This document shows, piece after piece, positions 54,125-62,528 of a DNA stretch of 64,000 nucleotides. The position numbers were made by a program, and so were the translations under genes. Numbering within the stretch: the first letter of the stretch is position 1; each line of letters begins with the position of its first letter. The notes below the pieces were generated by a model. That model made no database searches and was not told where the DNA came from. It saw only the letters and a list, made by a program, of their open reading frames with translations. Origin of the DNA: Neocallimastix lanati (nom. inval.) (taxonomy: Eukaryota; Neocallimastigomycota; Neocallimastigomycetes; Neocallimastigales; Neocallimastigaceae); the NCBI GenBank assembly GCA_016946835.1, contig JACVTC010000275.1, forward strand, positions 1-64,000. The letters run 5' to 3'.

Positions 54125-56971
54125 TTAAAATTCGTTGATATTTGAAAATTCAATAACTTTGATATTTGACGTATATGAAATTTGTGACTTATCAAGGAAC
54201 GGAAAAAGATCAACATTATATTCATTTAAAAGTTTAAATCCATATTTTACAAATATTTCTTTAACTCGTATACTATTAATAGCGCATTCATAATGATTAA
54301 TGACATAAGAATCTGTAATATTAATATACATAATATTATCACATTCTGAATGAGCATATCTAAGTGAACTTAATAAATAAATGTAAGAACTCCTATCTAT
54401 TATATCATTAAATTGGTTAATTTCTGTTTGGATACATTGTTTATAAGTGATAGAGGATGAATTAATATCATCTGAAAATAAATTATAATCAAAAAATATT
54501 AAGCAAAAAATTCCATTTATATTTTTAGCAATATTACTGAGCATCCTAGAAATATTAGTGTAGGTAAAATCATTTAGAGCGAAAAAGCAAGTAGCAACAT
54601 CATAAATATCTCTTAATTCTACATTCTGAATGGTATTTTGAAGTATTGAGATACGATTACGAATTTCGGATTTAGAAATACGTTCCTTCAAAACTTTTAT
54701 TTTTTCACAGTCAGGTTCAACACAAACAATTTTGCGGAAATTTTTCCACTTGTGAAGATCACCACCATTTCCTGTTCCTATATCTAATAGATTACCTTTG
54801 TATTTATGAAGAATATTTTGCTTAATGATATTGTGATATTTACGCATTAAAACAGTTGAAGAAGGTGTAAATATTTCAAGATTTACTTTTTGGTAGGAAG
54901 CAATTAGTATACTATTAAAGGTGTTTATACTATTAGAAGTATATTTGTCTTTCCGCTCTTTAACGAATGAATTGTTGTCTAAATTAATTTCCACAATGAA
55001 TGGGACTTTTTTTTCTCTGACTAAATGATAAGTAACAACACGTGTTTTGGTTGGTACATCATTAATCATTTCTACTTGTTTACGATAATAATAACAATAA
55101 AATTTATTATCAGTTATTTCTGTATTACTTTTGTTATTATTATTTTTATTATTATTTCTATTATTATCTTTATTATTTGGAACATCTTTAATATTTTTTG
55201 TTGAATAAAATTTTTTATGTTGATGATAGCGTAGGCACACTTCTTTATATTCCGAAAATGGTAAATTTACTGTTGATTTTTTAATTAAATGATCTCGAGA
55301 ATAAAAGTATCTTCCATTAAATCGTAGATCTACAGTATTTCTAGTTTTAATTTTATAAACTTTTATATTGTCGTAATAGGATGATCGTCCATTTGTAATA
55401 ATGATACCGTCATTTGGTATAGATGGATTGTCAAATTTATTAAACGAAATTATGAAATTTTGTAATTCCGAAAAAGAGGAACATTTAGTAATATTTTTTT
55501 TAATTATTTTGTTATTGAAATCTTCAAAGTTAAGAGCGTTCAGAATATTTATTCTATCGGAATAAGATTTATGTCTCAAATCTTCATTATTATAATAAAT
55601 TAAGTCAAACGGAATGAATATATTATCGAGGTATTCACAATCTAATACCATATGAAAATCGGTCTTTGTTTGACAAATATATTCTACACGAAAGTTTTCT
55701 GAAATACTAAACATCAAATTATTTATTATGATTATCAATCGACGAAATCCATCCGTTTTAGCCGCTACATAAAATGTATCGTTTATTAAATTTTTTGCTT
55801 CTTTATATAAAATATCTAACGAAGGAGTGATTGGTTTCTGAAATTCATAATTTGGCATCAAAAAAAATAAATAATCAAGAATGAAATTTGAGCAATCTAA
55901 CGATACCATAATCGAATGAATCATATTCATAATATTATCTTTTTTAAGATAAGTATTATTTAAAAATTCAATTTCTAATTGATTCTTATCATCAAAAACT
56001 GTCATATCAATACGAGCACCATTTTTCATTATAAAAGATCGTCTTTTCTTAGTAATAGGTGTAATATATTTTAAAATAGATAATGAAAATTTTGCATCTA
56101 TATCGTTCATTTCTTTATATATTGCATATTCTGTGATCTCTTTTTCTGATTTATTCTTTTCAATGTACTTGCTTTCTGTTTTTAAATTACTGTCATTATT
56201 GATAATACTGTCATTATTGAATACACTGTCATTATTGATAATAATGTCATTATTGAATTCACTGTCATTATTGATAATACTGTCATTATTGATAATACTG
56301 TCATTATTGTTGTTATCATTGTTATTAGTAATATTTTCATATTTATAATTACTTTGATTTAATATTTCTATTTTAATATTTTTATTATTTCCACTTTTAA
56401 TTATGCTTTTACTTTCAATTTTACTTTTGTCTTCAATTTTTAAATACCTTTTAATTTGTGATGAATCTAACAATACTTCGATACTAAGATTAATTTTAAA
56501 TATAAAATAATAAAATGTCATCATGGTAATTTTTTTAGTATATTCCATATGATTATTTAGGGTTTCTGTAATTTCTTGGTCTTTATTGATTTCTAAATAA
56601 TTTAAAAATTTAGAAATATCCATAAACTGGAACTCATTTTGTGGAGTTGGAGTTATTGTCGTTTCATTTTCGTTCTCATTTTCAGTACATGGATAAGTTG
56701 AATTACATATTATTCTATATCGTGTTTTTGCATTTTCATTGTAAGAAAATTCAGAATATTGACAAGAATTATCATTAAGAAAATTTTTTAAATCTATATT
56801 CACATATTTTCTACGAAGTCTAAATTCTAATTCAAAACTACAAATTTTTTCATTGAAAAAAGAATTACTTTTAATAATGTTTATTTGTTCATATATATAT
56901 TCTAAAATATCAAATAAACTATTTTGTTTTTCTAATGACGAATAATTATTAGATGGTATAAATGAATTCAT
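54125..56971 (-). CDS. NCLDV mRNA capping enzyme (triphosphatase-guanylyltransferase-N7-methyltransferase)
   Basis: A full 948-residue three-domain enzyme of the type in asfarviruses and poxvirus relatives. Residues ~1-390 are a metal-dependent RNA triphosphatase with the two Glu-x-Glu strands FELEFRL (about 46-52) and QLEIEFL (about 331). The guanylyltransferase follows, with catalytic AAKTDGF (Lys ~405), LDCEY (about 443) and DGIIITNG (about 521). The methyltransferase is residues ~660-948 with LLDIGTGNGGDLHKW (about 728-742). It would cap viral mRNAs in the cytoplasm without host nuclear enzymes. A tandem Asn/Asp/Ser repeat (NNDS) interrupts residues ~215-260, unlike a compact viral enzyme. 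It is intact, unlike its duplicate at 26791-28404. The UDG gene ends 565 bases upstream on the same strand. Confidence 0.92.
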   Translation of the reverse strand: MNSFIPSNNYSSLEKQNSLFDILEYIYEQINIIKSNSFFNEKICSFELEFRLRRKYVNIDLKNFLNDNSCQYSEFSYNENAKTRYRIICNSTYPCTENENENETTITPTPQNEFQFMDISKFLNYLEINKDQEITETLNNHMEYTKKITMMTFYYFIFKINLSIEVLLDSSQIKRYLKIEDKSKIESKSIIKSGNNKNIKIEILNQSNYKYENITNNNDNNNNDSIINNDSIINNDSEFNNDIIINNDSVFNNDSIINNDSNLKTESKYIEKNKSEKEITEYAIYKEMNDIDAKFSLSILKYITPITKKRRSFIMKNGARIDMTVFDDKNQLEIEFLNNTYLKKDNIMNMIHSIMVSLDCSNFILDYLFFLMPNYEFQKPITPSLDILYKEAKNLINDTFYVAAKTDGFRRLIIIINNLMFSISENFRVEYICQTKTDFHMVLDCEYLDNIFIPFDLIYYNNEDLRHKSYSDRINILNALNFEDFNNKIIKKNITKCSSFSELQNFIISFNKFDNPSIPNDGIIITNGRSSYYDNIKVYKIKTRNTVDLRFNGRYFYSRDHLIKKSTVNLPFSEYKEVCLRYHQHKKFYSTKNIKDVPNNKDNNRNNNKNNNNKSNTEITDNKFYCYYYRKQVEMINDVPTKTRVVTYHLVREKKVPFIVEINLDNNSFVKERKDKYTSNSINTFNSILIASYQKVNLEIFTPSSTVLMRKYHNIIKQNILHKYKGNLLDIGTGNGGDLHKWKNFRKIVCVEPDCEKIKVLKERISKSEIRNRISILQNTIQNVELRDIYDVATCFFALNDFTYTNISRMLSNIAKNINGIFCLIFFDYNLFSDDINSSSITYKQCIQTEINQFNDIIDRSSYIYLLSSLRYAHSECDNIMYINITDSYVINHYECAINSIRVKEIFVKYGFKLLNEYNVDLFPFLDKSQISYTSNIKVIEFSNINEF

Positions 56972-57535
56972 AATAATTTTTTTTAATAAATTTAAATATT
57001 TATTATTCGTATATATAAAATATAAATATTTTCTCTTACTATTTTATTTAAAAATTATATATTTTTATAAAATAAATTTATAAAAAAATTAAGAATACAC
57101 AATTTACGAGTATATAAATAAATGTTTAATATTATGAATAAATAAATATTTTTACTTTCTATTTTTTAATTAATAAATATAAAACATAGAAATATCAATT
57201 TATAAATGAATGATTCATCTATTATACCCTTATTTTATGATTATAAAAAAATTTTTAATATTTTTGAGTTATAATAAAAAAATATAAATATATAAAAAAA
57301 TATAATTTTTTATTTGGTTATTTTAAAATTTTAAAAAATTATTATCATAAAATTTTCATTAACATTTATAAATATATATGTAAATAATTTTTTTTTTTTG
57401 CTTTTTGGTTTTTGGTTTTTAAAAAAATATTTTTATTATTAAATTTATTATTAATTATTTTATAATTTTTATACATGTTATTTATAAAATATTATTAATA
57501 AATTAAAAAAAAATATATGCAATATTTTCATTGTT
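56972..57535. other. A+T-rich spacer between two viral genes
   Basis: 565 bases of A/T-rich DNA. It should hold the capping-gene promoter, but no viral late or early promoter motif was identified with confidence. Confidence 0.6.
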
Positions 57536-58153
57536 TTACCATTCAAAAGTAAAACCAATTTCACCAGCAAGTTCTCTTGCTTTAATGAAGCATTTTGAAT
57601 TTTTAAATTTAGTATATTCATTGATTGGATGAGGAACTTCGACTACCGAAGATTTTATTTCATTAATTGATTTACGTAAAGAAATAGCTTTAGAGCCAAA
57701 TAATAAGAAAACCACAGAATGATGATTAGAGATATATTGTACTAAATTGTTAATAAACGGTTCCCATAGAAGGTGATAATGAAAAGGAATAGTATCGACT
57801 ACAGGACGGGTAAAACAAAAATTGCATAAAAATATTCCATTTTTAAGCCATTGATCTAAACGGTAATCTATTGGTCTTTTAAAAGAAGTTACCGTACTTT
57901 CCATATTTTGAAATATACGTTTCAATAGTAAAGGAGGAGTGGAATTTCGTGTTGCAAATGCAATATCGCTTCTATCACATGATTTTTGGTAGGGTTCATC
58001 ACCAATCATCACCACTTTAACTTTCTCCAATGGTATATACTTAAAAATAGCAAATATTTCTTCCAAGGGTGGTGTGTAATACGTTGTTTTCAACTGATTT
58101 AATATATGATTAATTAATTTTGAATTTTTAATAAAGAAATCATTCCATGACAT
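57536..58153 (-). CDS. Family-1 uracil-DNA glycosylase homologue with altered active-site motifs
   Basis: A 205-residue protein aligning over its whole length with family-1 UDGs. The water-activating motif GQDPYH reads GDEPYQ (51-56): Glu replaces the catalytic Asp and Gln the His. The uracil-pocket Asn is kept (FLCNFCFT, N111), as are the LFGSKA strand and the catalytic-loop His (PHPINEY, H175), although the usual HPS is HPI. The last residue is the Trp often seen at UDG ends. Normal enzymes remove uracil from DNA; in poxviruses the homologue also serves as a processivity factor bridging the polymerase and the D5 primase-helicase. With these substitutions a structural role is as likely as catalysis. 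Its ATG overlaps the ATG of RPB2 on the other strand. Confidence 0.85.
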   Translation of the reverse strand: MSWNDFFIKNSKLINHILNQLKTTYYTPPLEEIFAIFKYIPLEKVKVVMIGDEPYQKSCDRSDIAFATRNSTPPLLLKRIFQNMESTVTSFKRPIDYRLDQWLKNGIFLCNFCFTRPVVDTIPFHYHLLWEPFINNLVQYISNHHSVVFLLFGSKAISLRKSINEIKSSVVEVPHPINEYTKFKNSKCFIKARELAGEIGFTFEW

Positions 58154-58154
58154 G
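58151..58154. promoter_or_regulatory. Overlapping divergent start codons at CATG
   Basis: The palindrome CATG serves as ATG for the RPB2-like gene (58152 forward) and for the UDG homologue (58153 backward). There is no intergenic DNA, so each promoter must lie inside the other gene's coding sequence unless one true start is further in. No in-frame alternative Met is close for RPB2. This is compact viral-style packing. Confidence 0.8.
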
Positions 58155-61100
58155 AGCGAGAATAATTATTTGGAAAAATTTATAAATCAATATAATGTCT
58201 ATGCTAATATAGATAAATTATTTATAAAAAAGTTGTATGATATTAAAGTATTTTTAGAAAAAAAGCTACCTAATTTAAATCCTTTAACTATTTCTATTCC
58301 AGAAGTAGAGTATGATCATTTGATGGTAGAGAAAAAGACATACTATATATCATTAATTCATGATGATTATGAAATTAAAATACCAGCACCAATCGACGGA
58401 GTATTCGTTGTAGATGGGATTGAAAAAGTAATTATTTCACAAGAGATATTTTGTACTCCTTTTTTTGTTTATAAGGAGGATCATATTGAGTATAAGGAAT
58501 GTAATGAAAAGGGAAAATTTCAATCTCTGGAGATGTTTACCGATTATAGTTACATTGTATATTTAAAAAAGATTATGTTAAAGCAATCTACAAGAAGTAA
58601 AGAAAAAAGTGAAAAGGTTAATTTAGATTACCATAATTTAGGGAATGAAAATTATGTGGATTTAAACAATGAATACACTAATATTGATATCCATTATAGA
58701 TTTTCAAATAAAAGTCGAGAAAAAAAATTAAGAAATATGAAAAGATATACCTTATTAGATATTCGAGTTTATTATTCATTATTTTTCCAAGAATTACGTA
58801 TAAAAGGAATTAAATCGCATGAAAGACAAAGTATATCATTGGTGTATATTCTTCATCATTTGAATCCTTCGCTTTCCTTGGATGAAATTAAAAATATAAT
58901 CGTATCGGTGGTGATTGGTGAAAATTTACCTAAAGATATTAATATTATTATTCCGGATTCATTTCCTGAAGAAACATTACATTCTATTATAGCTCGTCGT
59001 TCCGAAAGTCATAATAAAATATTATCCATGGTCGATAGAATGATCGATAGCTACTTTACTCCAGACTACTTACATTGTAATGAGTCATCATCAAACGATT
59101 CGTCATATGATGATAAAAGTACTAAATTTTATACTTATTTGGCAATGGCAAGATCATTATTCCATAATGAAGGAAATGTTCAATATTATAACAGTCGTAT
59201 TGATACCTTTCCTTATTCCTTATATCGTAGCATAAAATATTTTACTTTGGAAAATAAAAAATTACCACTGGATAAGTTCATTAGAAATTTAAATATAAAA
59301 TTGTACGGAAATGTAAAATCTGGAAAAGTTCGTTCTTATTTCCGAGAATATGAAGCTATTTCTGTGCAAACATTAAGTAAGCGTTCTTACTATGATAAAC
59401 TTTCCCATTTACGAAGAGTTCAAATTCCCATCAACACAGAGAGTGATAATTCTCAACTCCGTATGTCTTATGATTACGGTTATTTTTGTCCATTTGAAAC
59501 TCCTGAATCCAAAGATGTAGGCTTTGTAAAATATTTTGGATTATCTGTATTAATGGGGCCAGATTTTACTATTGATGAAAAAATTCTTGAACCCTTTTTA
59601 TTCAAGTATAATGAAATATATGATGCTACAACTCAAGATAAAAAAGATGACGATAATAGTAATAGTAATTCAGATGAAAATATTAATGATAATAGCCAAA
59701 GTAACACTGAAAATAAAAGTAATGATAATAGTAAAAGTAACTTTGAATATGGAGATGATGATTATTGTGATAGTGACATTAGTAATTCTAATAGTCCTAA
59801 TGAAAAAAGAAAAACTTTAAAAACTGGAAAAAAATATCCAGTATTATTGAATACACGGTTTATCGGATTCACTACCACCGATTTAGTAGACTATACTTAT
59901 AAAGTATTAAAATTGAAATATCCTTATATAAGTTGTGTCTTCGATAACATCAGTTATTATTTATTTACGGATGAAGGAAGAATGTTTCGACCAATTAGAA
60001 TAAAGAAAAATGGAAAAGAAATTGGCATAAGACTTGTTGAAATTTCTGAAAATAAAATTAATATCAATTATCAATACGAAGAACTTGATCCAAATTTTAT
60101 TTTTGGTTTAATTAGTGCTTTATCGCCATTTCCTGGTAATAATCATGTACCAAGACTCACATTTCAAGCTGGAATGACAAAGCAGTGTATGTCGAATGAC
60201 AGCACCATCTTTAAATACAATGATAATTCTAGAAGACTAATTAATGCACAAAGACCATTTTGTATGACAAAGCTAGAATATATTTTATCAAGAAGACTGT
60301 GTCATTATAAGTCCTTAGATTTTTTACTCAATAAAGATAATATTAATATGAGTGAATTATTTTCGAATTTAGAATTTTTGGATAATTCTATTGAAGAAAA
60401 TTCAAGTAAGAATAGTGTTCATGAAAATAACCCCGAAATAATGGATGGGAAGAACGAGAATTCAGAAAATATTAAATTTGATAAAAATTTAACTTTAAAT
60501 AATAATGAATTTAGAAACCGTCTCGCTGACTTGTCAAATATTACTATTGAAAGTGATGATTCACTTCTAGTGACTACTGGAAATACATACCACAGATTCG
60601 GAGGTCAAAATGCCATTGTGGCTATTATGGCATATGGCAACAATCAAGAGGATAGTTTAATATTTAATGATAAAAGCATTAAAGATGGATTATTTAATAA
60701 TATTAAATATCGATATCAATACTTATCCTATAACATTAAAAGGGAAATATTAGTCAACATTAATTTAAACTATAAAGATGGATTACCAAAACCAAATACA
60801 AAAATTGCTTATAATCCTCACAATGTCAATGAACCACTATTTCGTATATATGATGTAATTTCAAATAAAGTAACTGATGTAGAAAATATTTTCAGAAAAC
60901 CTGTGATTGTGGATCATTGTACCAGATATATTGAGGATGATGTATGCTATTGCTGTGTAAAAGTTCGACATTTATATCAACCACAACAAGGTGATAAATT
61001 TGCAAGTCGATATGCTCAGAAGGGTGTGATTGGTTCGATATTACTAGAAGAAATGATGCCAAGAACAAAATATGGTGTAATTCCTGATATCATTGTAAAT

Positions 61101-61685
61101 CCACATGCTTTTCCTTCAAGAATGACAGTAGGTCATTTAATTGAAATGTATGTTGGTAAATGTATGATTATGGATCCACAAAGATTTGGAACGTATTTTG
61201 ATGCTTCTATAGAAAGCGAAGATTTACGTTCGTTTGAATCCAAATTCTTTGAAAGTGATATTCCAATTTTAGAAGAGATGGTCGATCCAATTTCCGGTAA
61301 ATCTATTGGAAATGCGTTTGTTGGGGTTTGTTACTACACTGCTTTACAACATCAAGTTCAAGAAAAAATGTTTTATCGTACCACAGGAAATGTTAATTCT
61401 ATTAGTAAACAACCTACTGAAGGAAAATCTCGTAATGGTGGATTAAGAATTGGTGAAATGGAAAAGGATGCCTTAGTAGCACATGGTACTAATGCTATAA
61501 TACAAGATATGTTTAAAAATAATACCGATGCTATAGATATTCGATATTGTGAAATATGTCATTCTGTAAATACTTTAAGCACTTGCTGTAATACATCAAC
61601 TACTATTTTAAACGTTTCAAATAGTTTTAATATTATGAATTCTTATTTAGATTCAATTGGAGTACGTGCTTCAATTTATGAATAA
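58152..61685 (+). CDS. DNA-directed RNA polymerase second-largest subunit (RPB2-like), viral
   Basis: An intact 1,177-residue RPB2 homologue of NCLDV type. Clear landmarks in order: GYFCPFETPESKDVGF (about 441-456), VAIMAYGNNQEDSLIFN (about 821-837), GDKFASRYAQKGVIG (about 947), PHAFPSRMTVGHLIEMYVGK (about 981-1000), KQPTEGKSRNGGLRIGEME (about 1085), and a C-terminal zinc finger YCEICHSVNTLSTCC. It forms the catalytic core with RPB1. Two Asn/Ser/Asp-rich insertions (about 495-554 and 736-796) are unlike compact viral subunits and match the composition of this genome. No companion full-length RPB1 is present in the window. The gene diverges from the UDG gene with overlapping start codons. Confidence 0.95.
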   Translation: MSENNYLEKFINQYNVYANIDKLFIKKLYDIKVFLEKKLPNLNPLTISIPEVEYDHLMVEKKTYYISLIHDDYEIKIPAPIDGVFVVDGIEKVIISQEIFCTPFFVYKEDHIEYKECNEKGKFQSLEMFTDYSYIVYLKKIMLKQSTRSKEKSEKVNLDYHNLGNENYVDLNNEYTNIDIHYRFSNKSREKKLRNMKRYTLLDIRVYYSLFFQELRIKGIKSHERQSISLVYILHHLNPSLSLDEIKNIIVSVVIGENLPKDINIIIPDSFPEETLHSIIARRSESHNKILSMVDRMIDSYFTPDYLHCNESSSNDSSYDDKSTKFYTYLAMARSLFHNEGNVQYYNSRIDTFPYSLYRSIKYFTLENKKLPLDKFIRNLNIKLYGNVKSGKVRSYFREYEAISVQTLSKRSYYDKLSHLRRVQIPINTESDNSQLRMSYDYGYFCPFETPESKDVGFVKYFGLSVLMGPDFTIDEKILEPFLFKYNEIYDATTQDKKDDDNSNSNSDENINDNSQSNTENKSNDNSKSNFEYGDDDYCDSDISNSNSPNEKRKTLKTGKKYPVLLNTRFIGFTTTDLVDYTYKVLKLKYPYISCVFDNISYYLFTDEGRMFRPIRIKKNGKEIGIRLVEISENKININYQYEELDPNFIFGLISALSPFPGNNHVPRLTFQAGMTKQCMSNDSTIFKYNDNSRRLINAQRPFCMTKLEYILSRRLCHYKSLDFLLNKDNINMSELFSNLEFLDNSIEENSSKNSVHENNPEIMDGKNENSENIKFDKNLTLNNNEFRNRLADLSNITIESDDSLLVTTGNTYHRFGGQNAIVAIMAYGNNQEDSLIFNDKSIKDGLFNNIKYRYQYLSYNIKREILVNINLNYKDGLPKPNTKIAYNPHNVNEPLFRIYDVISNKVTDVENIFRKPVIVDHCTRYIEDDVCYCCVKVRHLYQPQQGDKFASRYAQKGVIGSILLEEMMPRTKYGVIPDIIVNPHAFPSRMTVGHLIEMYVGKCMIMDPQRFGTYFDASIESEDLRSFESKFFESDIPILEEMVDPISGKSIGNAFVGVCYYTALQHQVQEKMFYRTTGNVNSISKQPTEGKSRNGGLRIGEMEKDALVAHGTNAIIQDMFKNNTDAIDIRYCEICHSVNTLSTCCNTSTTILNVSNSFNIMNSYLDSIGVRASIYE

Positions 61686-62528
61686 AATAATATAAAAAGA
61701 AAAAAAAAATATAATTCAATTAAAATAATTATAAAAAAAATTATAAATACATTTATAAATTTAATATAAATAAAAAATTATTATATAGTATTATATTAAA
61801 TAAAAAAAATATTAATAAACAAAATTTTAAAAAAAAAATGATTGAATAATATATATAATTATTTATATAAATATATTTTTTAAAATCAATTTCTTAATTG
61901 ATTACAATAAAATTAGTATAAATTTGAATTTAAATATTTTTACTTTATTTTTATTATTGATTCGTAATTTTAGTAATTTATATTTTTTTAAAATTTTAAA
62001 AAATAAACTTAGTAAAACTTGTTGTAAAACATTAAATGAATGATTTAATCAATATTAATATTAATATAAGTAATATGAAATAGAAATAAATAAAATTAAA
62101 TATACTATTAAAATTGTATTATATAAATATAATAATTTAATAATTTTTTCAGTAATAAAAATTTTAATGAAAAGAACAAGTCTACAAATATCATTTAATA
62201 GAATAATAAATATCATTGAATAAAATTATTATATTTCATTATATAAAATAAAATAAAATATTTATATTACCATTTTTAATGAAATAACTATACTAATTAT
62301 AAATTTTTTAAATTTTTTAAAACTATTTTTATAATAATTAATAAAATAATAATTTTTAACAATATATATTCTTAAATTATAAATAAATATAAATATAATT
62401 ATATAATTTTTTTTTCCTTGTTTAAATTTATATATAAAATAAATATATACAAATATTAGTTTAAATTATATATATTAAAGGAATGAAAAAAATTAACATT
62501 ATCATCTTTTATTTTATTTTTAATATAA
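61686..62528. other. A+T-rich spacer between convergent viral genes
   Basis: About 840 bases between the 3' ends of RPB2 (plus) and the D5-like gene (minus). Poly-A/T only; no gene seen. Such a long gap between viral genes is more than in compact NCLDV genomes. Confidence 0.6.
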
